64,000 nt of DNA from CAVSIP01 sp963728075 (GCA_963728075.1 CAVSIP010000004.1:248001-312000); one strand, 5' to 3'; positions 8,009 to 17,484 are shown, counted from the first letter of the stretch. A program made the numbers and translations. Notes: a model not told the origin generated them from the letters alone.

Positions 8009-10063
8009 TTACGGAGCCGGGAGCGGCTTGACCTGCGCGACGAGGTTGAGCGTGCGGGCGAGGAAGCTGGCGAGCTGGTCACGGGGGACGGCGACGCCGG
8101 GCTGGAAGGTCGTCGCGGTGTGCCCGAGGCTGATCCCCGCCGCGGCCACGGCCTCGATGTCGGCGGTGTGGCCGTCGCCGTCCGGGATGTCGGTGAAGAC
8201 GCCGGCCGGCCCGGCCGGCAGCGGCGAGCCCGCGGCCACGACGTACGCCCGGTTCAGGAAGGTCGCCATCTGCTCCCGCGTCACCCGGCCGGCCGGGTCG
8301 AACTCGGTCGGCGTGTGGCCCTTCGCGACGCCCAGCTGGGCCAGCGCGCCGATGTCGCCGGCGTGGACGTCGCCGTCCGGGATGTCGGTGAACGTGCTCG
8401 TGGCCGCCGCGACGTTGACGCCGGCCGCGCGCAGCGCGTTGACCAGCAGCGTGGCCATCTGCTCGCGGGTGACCGGGGTGTGCGGGTCGTAGGTGTCCGC
8501 GGTCTTCCCGGACAGCACGTGCCGGGCGGCCATGCAGGCGATCGCCGCGGCGTGGGCGTCGTCGCCCAGGTCGGTGAACGGCTGCGGGTCCGACCCCGAG
8601 CAGACCGTCGCGATCGACCCGGCCGGCTGAGGCGTGACCGCCACCGGCGTCGACGACGGGCCGGGGCCCTCGGTGTTCGCCGCGACGACGGAGACCTGGT
8701 ACGTCATGCCCGGCTCGAGGCCGGTCAGCGTCGTCACCGGGGCGCTGCCCGCGGTCGCGGGGACCTGCATCGTCACGGGGGCCAGCCGCGGGGAGGCGGT
8801 GTTCGCCTGCTGGGTCTGGTTCGACTGCGGGGTGGCGGTGACGGCGTACTCGGTCACCGGCGCCCCGTTGTCCCGGGTCGGCGGGGTCCAGCCCACCTCG
8901 ACCGCCTGGGGGCCGACGAACGTGGCCGTCGGCAGCCCCGGCGCGGCCGGCGGGGTGGCCGGCAGCGTGACGTCCTTGCACCCCAGGTTCGTCGGTCCGG
9001 TGCCGTAGCCGACGTTCGGCACGACCACGCAGACGGTGTGGGAGCCGCCGTCGACGACCGGCACCGTCACGTCGTAGCGGTGCGCCGGGCCGAAGCCCGG
9101 GTAGGCCTGCGCCACGTCGGGGGAGTCGGTGTCGGCGGCGTACGAGCCCAGCGGCGCACCGTCGAGGCTCAGGGTCACGTTGACCGGGTCCGTGGTGTCC
9201 GGGTCGATCGCCCAGCCGCGGACCCGGATGCCCGGCGGGGTCGGCTGGGTGACGGTGCCGTCGGCGTTCGTGCCGCCCTGGGTCGCCGGCACGGCGATCA
9301 GGTTGTCGAAGTAGCCGAACGGGTTGCTCGCGCTCTGGTCGGTGCTGCCGGCCATCGCCGCCAGGTTCGTCACCGCGCAGCAGAACCGGTTGAGGTCCAC
9401 CCCGCCCTGGATGCCGGGGCTGGTTCCGGTGGCGGTGTACTGCCAGAACGTGTACGTCTGCCAGCCGCCCACCATGGTCGGCGGCTGGCCGTTGGTCGTG
9501 TAGTGGGCGAGCCACAGCGGGTAGTCCGACAGGGCCGTGGTGTTGCCCATCGTGTTCTTCCAGAAGTTCACGTACGTGTAGATGATCGGCTTGCGTCCGG
9601 TCAGCCGCTGCACCTCGGTGAGCCACGCCTTGGCCCACGCCACGAGGTCGGTGGCGGACAGCCCGCCGCTCTCCTCGAAGTCGAGCACGGGCGGCAGGTC
9701 GGCCTTGCCCTGCTGGGTGCCGGCGGCGGAGACGAAGTAGCGCGCCTGCGCGACCGCCGAGTCGGCGACCGGTGTCGCCGGGCGGGCGTAGTGGTACGCG
9801 CTGCGGTACAGCCCGACCGCGCCCGCCTGCTTCCAGTCGTCGGCGAAGTACGGGTTGGTGTACCAGGTGTCCTCGGTCGCCTTGATGAACGCGAACGAGT
9901 GCCCGGCGCCCTTCACCGCGGTCCAGTCGATCGCGGCACCCTTCGGATGGTTCCAGCTCGAGACGTCCGGGCCGGTCACGGCGGCCCACGCCGCCGTGCC
10001 GGAGCCCATCGCGACGGCCAGGGTCAGCAGAACGGTCGTCACACGGCGCAGCACAGCCGTCAC
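8009..10063 (-). CDS. SLH-anchored GH25 lysozyme with FN3 domain
   Basis: 684 aa from the GTG at 10063, which gives a compact signal peptide (TAVLRRVTTVLLTLAVAM); a GTG at 10099 would add 12 residues. Domains in order: signal; GH25 muramidase (~28-235) with D33 in GPDVSSW and the catalytic D128-F-E130 in VLDFEESGG; a beta module with GWAIDPDTTDP, often found in actinobacterial wall hydrolases; one fibronectin type III domain (~410-500); three SLH repeats with TREQMATLL, TREQMATFL and PRDQLASFL. GH25 enzymes cut the MurNAc-GlcNAc bond of peptidoglycan. SLH anchoring suggests wall remodelling by the producer rather than attack on others. Confidence 0.9.
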   Translation of the reverse strand: MTAVLRRVTTVLLTLAVAMGSGTAAWAAVTGPDVSSWNHPKGAAIDWTAVKGAGHSFAFIKATEDTWYTNPYFADDWKQAGAVGLYRSAYHYARPATPVADSAVAQARYFVSAAGTQQGKADLPPVLDFEESGGLSATDLVAWAKAWLTEVQRLTGRKPIIYTYVNFWKNTMGNTTALSDYPLWLAHYTTNGQPPTMVGGWQTYTFWQYTATGTSPGIQGGVDLNRFCCAVTNLAAMAGSTDQSASNPFGYFDNLIAVPATQGGTNADGTVTQPTPPGIRVRGWAIDPDTTDPVNVTLSLDGAPLGSYAADTDSPDVAQAYPGFGPAHRYDVTVPVVDGGSHTVCVVVPNVGYGTGPTNLGCKDVTLPATPPAAPGLPTATFVGPQAVEVGWTPPTRDNGAPVTEYAVTATPQSNQTQQANTASPRLAPVTMQVPATAGSAPVTTLTGLEPGMTYQVSVVAANTEGPGPSSTPVAVTPQPAGSIATVCSGSDPQPFTDLGDDAHAAAIACMAARHVLSGKTADTYDPHTPVTREQMATLLVNALRAAGVNVAAATSTFTDIPDGDVHAGDIGALAQLGVAKGHTPTEFDPAGRVTREQMATFLNRAYVVAAGSPLPAGPAGVFTDIPDGDGHTADIEAVAAAGISLGHTATTFQPGVAVPRDQLASFLARTLNLVAQVKPLPAP

Positions 10064-10204
10064 GCTAAGGCGACAGTGCAGCCGAAGTCCGGCGAACACG
10101 CCGCTATCAGCCGTTCGGACGGCTCGAGCTTCGCGGCGAACTGGTGACCTAGGTCCCTGCGTTGTGCCGTACGGCGCGGGCCGCTACGGGCGCACCTTGG
10201 AAGC

Positions 10205-10369
10205 GTGACCGCTACTGCCCCCGAGACCCCCGATGTCCGCCGGTTCACGACCGCGACCGGCGAGGTCATCGCGTACGACATGTGCTTCGCCTGCATGCGC
10301 CACGTGACCCGCTGCACCTGCGACGAGGGACCGACGCCCCCGCACCTCGCGGCCGCCCCGCCGCAGTAG
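10205..10369 (+). CDS. small cysteine-rich protein, possible metal-binding knuckle
   Basis: 54 aa; a GTG start at 10205 and a TAG stop at 10367-10369. The centre reads YDMCFACMRHVTRCTCDEG, giving a C-x2-C ... C-x-C set that could bind zinc. Wobble positions are strongly G/C as in its neighbours. There is only a weak GGAAG upstream. No signal peptide. The family is not recognised, though small CxxC proteins of this size are common in actinomycetes. Palindrome copy B begins 12 bases after the stop. Confidence 0.55.
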   Translation: MTATAPETPDVRRFTTATGEVIAYDMCFACMRHVTRCTCDEGPTPPHLAAAPPQ

Positions 10370-10380
10370 GCCGGGTCCCA

Positions 10381-10432
10381 CCGCGAAGTGCGGGCCAGTC
10401 CCGCTCTAGCGGGACATACCCGCACCTCGCGG
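10381..10432. repeat. dispersed palindrome, copy B
   Basis: Arms 10381-10405 and 10408-10432 pair with about four mismatches around a 2-base loop. The core GTGCGGG...GTCCCGCT / AGCGGGACATACCCGCAC is the same family as copies A and C. CTAG is again at the centre. It lies 3' of the small cysteine-rich gene and before the WS/DGAT gene. Confidence 0.75.
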
Positions 10433-10513
10433 CGGGGCGGGTCGGCGAGGGCGGGACGTCCGGCCCTGGCCGTACGGTGCCCGCCCGGCGTGCAATCCGG
10501 CCGGAGGCCCGCC

Positions 10514-11860
10514 ATGTCCACGACTCTCTCGCCCGCCGACGCCGTCTGGTACCTCGGTGAGAACGACCGCAACACCGTCACCGTCTCCGGCGTCATCTGG
10601 CTCGACCGCCCGCTGGACCCGGACCGGCTGCGTACGGTGCTCGCCGAGCGGCTCGTCGCCCGCTTCCCCGCGTTCTCCCAGCGGGTCGTCCGCGCCCGCG
10701 TGCCCGGCCTCATGCCGCACTGGGAGGACGACCCCGACTTCGACCTCGACCACCACCTCGAGATCGACGAGCTGCCCGCGCCGGGCGACCTCGCCGCGCT
10801 GCAGGACCTGTGCAGCGCCCAGCGCAGCACCCGGCTCGACCCGGACCGGCCGCTGTGGAAGGTGCACCTGATCCAGGGGTACGGCGGGCGCAGCGCCATC
10901 CACGCCCGGCTGCACCACACGATCGGGGACGGCTGGACCCTCGTCCGCCTGCTGCTCACCCTCGTCGACCGCGACCCGGACGCCGAGCCGGTGCCGGTCG
11001 AGGTGGACGGCGGCTCGGCGCACGGCCCGCTGGGCACCGTGCTGCGGCTCGCGTCCAGCGCACCGCTGAGCGTCGTGCACCCCCGCCGGACGGCCCGGCA
11101 GGTGCGAGCGGCGGCCGACGACGTGGCCTGGGGCACCCGCTTCCTGCTCGCCCCGCCGCGCCCGGCGGTCACCTCCCTGATCGGCAAGCCGAGCGGGGAG
11201 AAGCGGATGGTGTGGGACGACACCGGGATCCCGGTGGACCAGATCAAGGCGGTCGGCCGCCCACATGGCGCGACCGTCAACGACGTGCTGTGCGCGGCGC
11301 TCGCCGGCGCGCTGCGCCGCCACCTGCTCGCGCACGGCGACCACGCCGACGACGTGCTCATGCTCGCGCCGATCTCGCTGCGCCACGCCGGGGAGCCGCT
11401 GCACCGCCGGCTCGGCAACCGGATCGGCCTGCTGCCGATCCTGTTGCCGGTCGACCGGGACACCCCGCTGGAGCGGCTGGCCGCCGTACGCGACCGGATG
11501 AGCTCCCTCAAGGGCTCGCCCGGCCCGCTGGTGTCGTGGGCGCTGCTCACCGGTACGGCGCTGCTGACGCCGCCGGTCGAGCGGGCCATCCACGCCTACA
11601 ACCAGGCGCGCTCCACGGGCGTGGTCACCAACGTGCCCGGGCCGGCCGAGCCGGTGTACCTCGCCGGCGCGCGGGTCGAGGGCCTGCTCGGCTGGGGCGG
11701 GATGACCGCGAACCTCAACCTGAACTGGGCGTTCTTCAGCCTGGCCGGGACGGTCTACACCGGCGCGATCACCGACACCGGCATCACCCCGGACCCGGGT
11801 GCGCTGCTGGCGGCGTTCCGGGAGGAGTGGCAGGCGCTCGCCGCGTCAGCCGCCCACTGA
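10514..11860 (+). CDS. wax ester synthase/diacylglycerol acyltransferase (WS/DGAT)
   Basis: 448 aa, the usual length. The ATG at 10514 has GGAGG 6 bases upstream. The active-site motif HHTIGDG is at residues 134-140 and the C-terminal WS/DGAT half (DUF1298) is recognisable from NQARSTGVVTNVPGPAEPVY and the end block GALLAAFREEWQ. The enzyme joins acyl-CoA to diacylglycerol or a long-chain alcohol to form storage lipid, at the membrane or lipid-body surface. It overlaps the convergent AlgJ-like gene by 15 bases, so neither can have a separate terminator there. Confidence 0.92.
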   Translation: MSTTLSPADAVWYLGENDRNTVTVSGVIWLDRPLDPDRLRTVLAERLVARFPAFSQRVVRARVPGLMPHWEDDPDFDLDHHLEIDELPAPGDLAALQDLCSAQRSTRLDPDRPLWKVHLIQGYGGRSAIHARLHHTIGDGWTLVRLLLTLVDRDPDAEPVPVEVDGGSAHGPLGTVLRLASSAPLSVVHPRRTARQVRAAADDVAWGTRFLLAPPRPAVTSLIGKPSGEKRMVWDDTGIPVDQIKAVGRPHGATVNDVLCAALAGALRRHLLAHGDHADDVLMLAPISLRHAGEPLHRRLGNRIGLLPILLPVDRDTPLERLAAVRDRMSSLKGSPGPLVSWALLTGTALLTPPVERAIHAYNQARSTGVVTNVPGPAEPVYLAGARVEGLLGWGGMTANLNLNWAFFSLAGTVYTGAITDTGITPDPGALLAAFREEWQALAASAAH

Positions 11861-13066
11861 CGCGCGGTAGAGCTCGCGGCGTACGGAGTTCTCCAGCGCG
11901 TCCAGGGTCTTCGGCCGCAGCAGCGCGACCCGCCCGGTGCCGAAGTTGCGCTCCGCCGACTCCACGACCACGACCGGTGAGCGTACGAGCAGCCGGGCCA
12001 GCACGTCGGGGCGCTTCGCCATCGTCGCGATGTCGGCGTACGTCCAGTCCCGGAAGAACGGCGCGAACAGCGGCCGGGTCCGCTGGGAGAACGAGTCACC
12101 GAGGACGAGCACGTGCCGGCCGAACAGCGGCGCGGACGTCGTGGTCGCGCCCAGGTCGAACACGCCCCACACCTCACCCATCCGCGGGTGCAGCGGCGTC
12201 ACGCCCGCGCGGCGGAACTCCCAGCCCTCGTAGGTGTTGCGCCCGTCGGTGCCGAGGAGCTTGCTCAGGTCGCCGCGTACGGTCACCGGCCCGGTACGGA
12301 CCAGCGGCGCGCTGTCGAGCAGCGACGGGTCGAGCCGGCGGACGACGTCGCGTACCCACAGCGCCCCGCCGCGCGGCGTCCAGTGGCTGTCCCTGGGCTG
12401 GTACACCGGCCGGCCGGTCCGCGCCCGCAGCGCCGCCAGCGGGCCGTACAGGTCCACGTAGGTCTGCGGCGGGTCGGTCGCCACCTGGTGCCAGAACCGC
12501 TGCTGGCCGGCCCGCCCGCAGCCCTCGTCGACCGCACCGGACGGCAGCAGCGGGGTCTCGACCGCGGTCTTGTCCGGCGGGACGTAGAAGGACATCCGCC
12601 CGCCGGCGAGCGCGACGATGGAGCGCAGCCGGGCCACGGCGGCGGACATCTGCGGGTACGGCGTCTGCGGGTGGCACGCATTCGCCCAGTCGGCGGCGAG
12701 GAAGAGGAACCCCCCGCGGCCGAGGACCACCTCCGGCGGCCCGTTGCCGTACGACGGAGCCTCCCCGAACAGCCGGGTGGACAGCGTGGTGTTGGCGCGT
12801 ACCGCCTGCGCCCGCAGCGGCAGCCGGTCGGTCGCCCACCGCGTCAGCTCGCTGAAGAACCGCCACCCGTCGCGGATGTCCGGCGCCGGCGCGAGGCGCC
12901 GGTTCTCGATCGGCGCCGCCCGGGCGCCGGCCACCAGCGCGAGCACGGGGGTGAAGAAGAACAGCAGGCCCAGTGCCGCGACCCAGCGGTGCCGGCGGCG
13001 TACGGACCCGGTCGCGGGCGGGGCGTCGGTGGCCGCCGTCGGTGGGGCGAGCGGTTCCACGGCCAC
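11846..13066 (-). CDS. AlgJ/AlgX-like SGNH acetyltransferase-associated membrane protein
   Basis: 406 aa. A single N-terminal membrane helix (WVAALGLLFFFTPVLALVAG) precedes an extracytoplasmic SGNH-like domain. The family motif RDSHWTPRGG and a later HVLVLGDSFSQR supply the Asp-His and Ser elements seen in alginate O-acetyltransferase partners (AlgJ, AlgX). Such proteins help move acetyl groups onto exopolysaccharides. No MBOAT partner (AlgI) is in the window, so the polysaccharide target is unknown. It is convergent with the WS/DGAT gene and divergent from the large SLH protein. Confidence 0.8.
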   Translation of the reverse strand: MAVEPLAPPTAATDAPPATGSVRRRHRWVAALGLLFFFTPVLALVAGARAAPIENRRLAPAPDIRDGWRFFSELTRWATDRLPLRAQAVRANTTLSTRLFGEAPSYGNGPPEVVLGRGGFLFLAADWANACHPQTPYPQMSAAVARLRSIVALAGGRMSFYVPPDKTAVETPLLPSGAVDEGCGRAGQQRFWHQVATDPPQTYVDLYGPLAALRARTGRPVYQPRDSHWTPRGGALWVRDVVRRLDPSLLDSAPLVRTGPVTVRGDLSKLLGTDGRNTYEGWEFRRAGVTPLHPRMGEVWGVFDLGATTTSAPLFGRHVLVLGDSFSQRTRPLFAPFFRDWTYADIATMAKRPDVLARLLVRSPVVVVESAERNFGTGRVALLRPKTLDALENSVRRELYRASVGG

Positions 13067-13133
13067 CCGCCGAGGGTAGACACAGCGCGCAACGCTGGCG
13101 CCAGGGCAAGCAGGATTCGGCGCGCGGACGCCG

Positions 13134-13139
13134 TAATCT
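13134..13139 (+). promoter_or_regulatory. TAATCT -10 box next to the S-layer-like gene start
   Basis: TAATCT ends 7 bases before the ATG at 13147. The bases between are mostly C and offer no ribosome site, so the mRNA is probably leaderless. This is the box closest to consensus in the window, which fits high expression of a surface protein. A -35 box is not obvious. Confidence 0.5.
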
Positions 13140-13146
13140 TCCCCCC

Positions 13147-15570
13147 ATGAGCCAGACGCACAGGCGTGTGCGTCGGCCGCTGGCTGCCCTCGCGGCCACG
13201 GTCGTCGCCCTCCCGCTCGCCGCCCTGTCCGCCCTTCCGGCCGCGGCGGCGACGCCGCACATCCGGGACATCACGAGGTTCGCCTGCAACCCGAACCTCG
13301 TGCCCGACCCCGGCTTCGTCGACATCACCGCGTTCGTCCCGGAGATCAGGTGCCTCGCCGGCTACGGCATCACCAAGGGCACCCCGGACGACACCCACTA
13401 CTCGCCGGACCGGGTGGTCAGCCGCGCGGAGATGGCGGTGTTCGTCTACCGGCTCGGCCAGTACGCGGGCGTGCAGTTCGACACCTCCGACGCCGGGTTC
13501 ACCGACATCTCCAGCCAGCCGGCGAGCTTCCAGGAGGCGATCAACGCGCTGGCCCACAAGAAGATCGTCAACGGGGTCACGCTCGACCACTACCAGCCGG
13601 GCGGCTCGGTGACGCGCGGGCAGATGGCGTCCTTCCTCAACCGGCTCGAGGGCGTCGTCGCCGGGGCGAAGTTCACCACCAGCCAGGACTACTTCTCCGA
13701 CGACAACGGCACCACGCACCAGGCCGACATCAACGGCATCGCCTCGGCCGGCATCGTCGGGGGCACCAGCTCCGGCGGGTACAACCCGGCCGGCACGGTG
13801 AACCGGCAGGCGATGGCCGCGTTCCTCGTGCGCTACACCGACGCGGCGATCGACCTCGGGCTGGTCCCGTCGCTGTTCCCGTCGGGCGCGCCGGCGTTCA
13901 CCACCCCCGACAGCGCCGAGCAGGTCGTCGAGTACGGCACCAGCAAGGACAGCCGCGACTACACGGTCACGGTCGACAAGGCCAAGACGGTGAGCATCGC
14001 GCTGCTGCCCGCCGCGCAGGTCCGTACCGACGGGTCGTTCTCCTCGACCGCCGTCGACTCTTCCGGCAACGCGGCGATCACGAAGGTCAACGGTGCCGCG
14101 CCGAGCTCCAGCGGCGAGCAGGTCGACAGCGTCACCCCCGGCGACACCGGCACGGTGACGTTCACCGTCCAGGGCACCGGCATGGCGCAGCTCGTCCCGG
14201 TCGTGTGGGCCGACCTCGGTGCCAAGCCCGACCAGAAGCTCGACACCGCCGCCGGTGGGTTCCCGACCGAGCCGTACGTTGCCGCGGGCCGGCTCGACTC
14301 CGTCCCGGCCGAGGCCGCGACGTCGACGAGCGCGCAGACCGTGACCGTCGTCGACCAGGTGGGCGCGGTGAACCCGCGGATCGGCTACTTCGTGGGCACC
14401 AGCGGGACCGCGCCGCTGACCACCACGGCGACCTACTACTACCACGGCGCCAGCGACACCTACGGCTACAACGGCAGCCCGCTGAAGACCGGCATCACCG
14501 ACTTCGAGGGCATGCTCACCCGTACCGACGTCCTGAGCGTCACCTACAACCAGGACCAGTCCAAGCAGTCCGTCTTCAACGTCACCACCGACAAGGTGCC
14601 GCCGGCCAGCGAGGTCGTCGCCACCGCCGGTGACTTCAACGGCGACGGCCTGTCCAGCGACGTCAAGCTCACCTGGACGCCGTCGACGCAGGCCGACGCG
14701 ACCTACGACGTCTACGCCGACACCAACAGCAACGGTACCCCGGACAGCGGCGAGCAGGTCCAGAGCGGGGTCACCGGCGACACCGTCACCCTGTCCAACG
14801 TCAGCCAGGGCACCTACACCTACCTCGTCGTCGCCAAGGGCGCGTCCAGCGGATCGACCAGCAGCGCCACGCCGAGCAACGCGGTGACCGTCCCCGTACC
14901 GCCGCCCGCGGTGATCCACAACGGGGCGGTGCTGATCCAGAACAAGGGCTTCCCCGCCGCGGACGCCGGCGACGTGATGGCCCTGTACTTCAACCGGCCG
15001 GTCACGCTCAACAGCGCGCCCGCCATCCAGGTCAGCGGCGCGAACAACACCGGCAACGCGGTGCTCAACAGCGCCGACGCGACGTTCACCCTGAACTCCG
15101 CGCAGGACGGGCTGTCCACCGCGGGGGAGATCCTCACGATCACGCTGACCAAGGGGGTCTACCCGAGCGGGGGGAGCGCCGCGCTGCAGTACCCGCTGAC
15201 GATCACCGGCGCGAGCGGGGTCTCCGCGAACACCCAGTCGTGGTTCCCGTCGGCGAGCACCGACGACGTGAGCATCGACATGGGGCCGGCCCAGTTCATC
15301 CGCGACACGGCGGTGGTCGGGCAGAAGACGTTCACCATCTCGTTCAACCAGCCGGTGGACCCGAGCACGGCGACCAGCCAGGCGTCGTACTCCTACAACC
15401 AGGTCCCGGGCCTGCCGATCGCCTCGATCCAGCTGCTCGCCGACGGGCGGACCGTGAAGATCACCCTGCAGAACGCGGTGGCGAAGGGCGACACGATCCA
15501 GACCACCCAGAACATGAAGAACGCCGACAACAGCCAGACCGGGCCGAACGACAGCTACACCGTCGCCTGA
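13147..15570 (+). CDS. S-layer-like protein with N-terminal SLH repeats
   Basis: 807 aa. A twin-arginine-rich n-region and hydrophobic signal (PLAALAATVVALPLAALSAL) are followed directly by three SLH repeats (~55-240; SRAEMAVFVYRLG, TRGQMASFLNRLE, NRQAMAAFLVRYT). The rest is a long beta-rich region, with an FN3-like stretch near 500-590 and two Big/SbsC-like modules at the end, such as LYFNRPVTLNSAPAIQVSG and FTISFNQPVDPSTATSQ. N-terminal SLH plus a long beta tail is the usual S-layer protein layout, so this is the best candidate for the array-forming subunit. A strong terminator follows. The tail resembles the partial protein at 2-1042. Confidence 0.85.
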   Translation: MSQTHRRVRRPLAALAATVVALPLAALSALPAAAATPHIRDITRFACNPNLVPDPGFVDITAFVPEIRCLAGYGITKGTPDDTHYSPDRVVSRAEMAVFVYRLGQYAGVQFDTSDAGFTDISSQPASFQEAINALAHKKIVNGVTLDHYQPGGSVTRGQMASFLNRLEGVVAGAKFTTSQDYFSDDNGTTHQADINGIASAGIVGGTSSGGYNPAGTVNRQAMAAFLVRYTDAAIDLGLVPSLFPSGAPAFTTPDSAEQVVEYGTSKDSRDYTVTVDKAKTVSIALLPAAQVRTDGSFSSTAVDSSGNAAITKVNGAAPSSSGEQVDSVTPGDTGTVTFTVQGTGMAQLVPVVWADLGAKPDQKLDTAAGGFPTEPYVAAGRLDSVPAEAATSTSAQTVTVVDQVGAVNPRIGYFVGTSGTAPLTTTATYYYHGASDTYGYNGSPLKTGITDFEGMLTRTDVLSVTYNQDQSKQSVFNVTTDKVPPASEVVATAGDFNGDGLSSDVKLTWTPSTQADATYDVYADTNSNGTPDSGEQVQSGVTGDTVTLSNVSQGTYTYLVVAKGASSGSTSSATPSNAVTVPVPPPAVIHNGAVLIQNKGFPAADAGDVMALYFNRPVTLNSAPAIQVSGANNTGNAVLNSADATFTLNSAQDGLSTAGEILTITLTKGVYPSGGSAALQYPLTITGASGVSANTQSWFPSASTDDVSIDMGPAQFIRDTAVVGQKTFTISFNQPVDPSTATSQASYSYNQVPGLPIASIQLLADGRTVKITLQNAVAKGDTIQTTQNMKNADNSQTGPNDSYTVA

Positions 15571-15583
15571 CCGGGCTTCCGGG

Positions 15584-15625
15584 CAGCGGGGGCACTCCGA
15601 GATCGTCGGGGTGCCCCCGCTGTTT
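15584..15625 (+). terminator. strong intrinsic terminator after the S-layer-like gene
   Basis: CAGCGGGGGCACTCCGA (15584-15600) pairs with TCGGGGTGCCCCCGCTG (15606-15622) with one mismatch and a 5-base loop, followed by TTT. It starts 13 bases after the stop. Confidence 0.8.
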
Positions 15626-15682
15626 CCGCAACCGGCGCTCGTACGGGACAATGACCTTGACCATCGACGAGGGGAGCACACC

Positions 15683-15850
15683 ATGGCGGCCATGAAGCCG
15701 CGGACGGGCGACGGCCCGATGGAGGTCACGAAGGAGGGCCGCGGCATCGTCATGCGCGTCCCGCTCGAGGGCGGTGGCCGCCTGGTCGTGGAGCTGTCGG
15801 CGGACGAGGCCAACGAGCTGGGCGACCAGCTCAAGGCTGTCGTCAGCTGA
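15683..15850 (+). CDS. DUF3117 family protein
   Basis: 55 aa, the full family length. The ATG at 15683 has GAGGGGAG about 7 bases upstream. The sequence MAAMKPRTGDGPMEVTKEGR and the C-terminal ELSADEANELGDQLKAVV are characteristic of this small actinobacterial family, whose function is unknown. It is followed after 2 bases by pepA, so the two genes probably share a transcript. Confidence 0.92.
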   Translation: MAAMKPRTGDGPMEVTKEGRGIVMRVPLEGGGRLVVELSADEANELGDQLKAVVS

Positions 15851-15852
15851 GC

Positions 15853-17316
15853 GTGGCCGCGCCAGCCCTTGCCCTGACCTCCGGACCGCTCACCGCTCCC
15901 GCGGTTGCGGTCCCCCTCCGGCCCGGTGACACCGGGCCGGAGCTCGTTGCGTACGCCGACGAGGTCACCGCGCTCGCCGGCGGCGACCCGCTCGCGCCGG
16001 TCCGCGCCGCCGACGGCAAGGGGGAGCCGGGCGAGGTGCACGTCCTGCCGCGTACGGGCGACGGCGACGTACGCACGGTCTATCTCGTCGGCATCGGCGA
16101 CGGCAGCGCGCGCTCGCTGCGCAAGGCCGCGGCCGCCCTCGCCCGGCGGGCGAAGGGCGAGACCGTGCTCGCCTGCGGCCTGGCGGCCGGCGGTGACGAC
16201 GCGGCGGTGGCCGCCGTCGCGGAGGCGCTGAGCCTCGCGTCGTACTCCTTCACCCGCAAGAGCGAGCCCAAGCCGGCGAAGCTGGAGCGCGTCGACCTCC
16301 TCGTCGACGACGTCGACGCGCGGGCGGGGGCGCTGGACCGCGCGGTGGCGGTTGCGACCGCCGCGGCGTTCGCGCGTGACCTCGTCAACACGCCGAGCAA
16401 GGAGAAGACCCCGGCCTGGCTCGCGGAGCAGGCGGCCGGGCTGGCCGGCCTGGACGTACGCATCCGCGCCGAGGACGACCTGGCCGCCGAGGGGTTCGGC
16501 GGGATCCTCGCGGTCGGGCAGGGCTCGGCGCGCCCGCCGCGGCTGATCGAGCTGCGCTACGACGGCGGCGCGGGGCCGCACGTCGTCCTCGTCGGCAAGG
16601 GCATCACGTTCGACTCCGGCGGCCTGTCGCTCAAGCCGAACGACAACATGGTCTCGATGAAGACCGACATGGCCGGCGGTGCGGTGGTCATCGCCACCAT
16701 GTCCGCGCTGGCCGCGCTCGGCGTACGCGGTCGGGTCACCGGGCTCGTCCCGGCCGCCGAGAACATGCCCTCGGGCAGCGCCCAGCGTCCCAGCGACGTC
16801 ATCCGGCACTACGGCGGGCGGACCGTCGAGGTGCTCAACACCGACGCCGAGGGCCGGCTGGTGCTGGCCGACGCGCTGGCGTACGCGCACGAGCAGCTCG
16901 ACCCGGACGTCGTCGTCGACCTGGCCACCCTGACCGGCGCCGCCTCGCTCGGGCTCGGCAAGCGGCACGGTGCGCTGTTCTCCTCCGACGACGCGCTGGC
17001 GCGCGAGCTCGCCGACGCCGCGGAGGCGGCGGGGGAGCGGCTGTGGCCGATGCCGCTGGTCGAGGACTACCGGCACGCGCTCGACTCCGACATCGCCGAC
17101 CTGCGCAACATCGGCGACCCGGCGACGCACGTGTCCGGCGGCGCGATCATCGCGGCGCTGTTCCTGCGCGAGTTCACCGGCGGGCGGCGCTGGGCGCACC
17201 TCGACATCGCCGGCCCGGCCCGCGCCGACAGCGACGACGACGAGGTCACCAAGGGCGGCACCGGCTTCGGTGTACGCACCCTGCTCCGCTGGCTGTCGCC
17301 CGCCGCTGCACGTTGA
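15853..17316 (+). CDS. pepA: leucyl aminopeptidase (M17)
   Basis: 487 aa, normal length. The two-metal M17 site is intact: K249 and D254 in GKGITFDSGG and the signature NTDAEGRL at 329-336, which supplies D331 and E333. It is a cytoplasmic hexameric enzyme that removes N-terminal residues, preferably Leu, from peptides. The GTG start lies 2 bases after the DUF3117 stop, so translation is probably coupled. No terminator was found in the 168-base gap that follows, which otherwise shows only a possible promoter for the next gene. Confidence 0.95.
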   Translation: MAAPALALTSGPLTAPAVAVPLRPGDTGPELVAYADEVTALAGGDPLAPVRAADGKGEPGEVHVLPRTGDGDVRTVYLVGIGDGSARSLRKAAAALARRAKGETVLACGLAAGGDDAAVAAVAEALSLASYSFTRKSEPKPAKLERVDLLVDDVDARAGALDRAVAVATAAAFARDLVNTPSKEKTPAWLAEQAAGLAGLDVRIRAEDDLAAEGFGGILAVGQGSARPPRLIELRYDGGAGPHVVLVGKGITFDSGGLSLKPNDNMVSMKTDMAGGAVVIATMSALAALGVRGRVTGLVPAAENMPSGSAQRPSDVIRHYGGRTVEVLNTDAEGRLVLADALAYAHEQLDPDVVVDLATLTGAASLGLGKRHGALFSSDDALARELADAAEAAGERLWPMPLVEDYRHALDSDIADLRNIGDPATHVSGGAIIAALFLREFTGGRRWAHLDIAGPARADSDDDEVTKGGTGFGVRTLLRWLSPAAAR

Positions 17317-17484
17317 TCTGTCTGGCGCGTACGTACGCGCGGGCCTAGCGGGTGCACGGCCGCGTACGGCGACGGACTCGCGCTGTGACCGTTTCATAAC
17401 GTTCCGCGTCACCGGGGTCAGGGCCCGCGTCCCCTCGCCGATGCTGGAAGGGAACCTCCCGAACCACCTCGAGGAACTGCCAGC

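Noticed and set aside
17383..17414. CRP-like site (TGTGACCG...GTCACC) before the phosphodiester glycosidase gene
   Set aside because: Half-site spacing does not fit the CRP consensus and the match is short; not reported as a feature.
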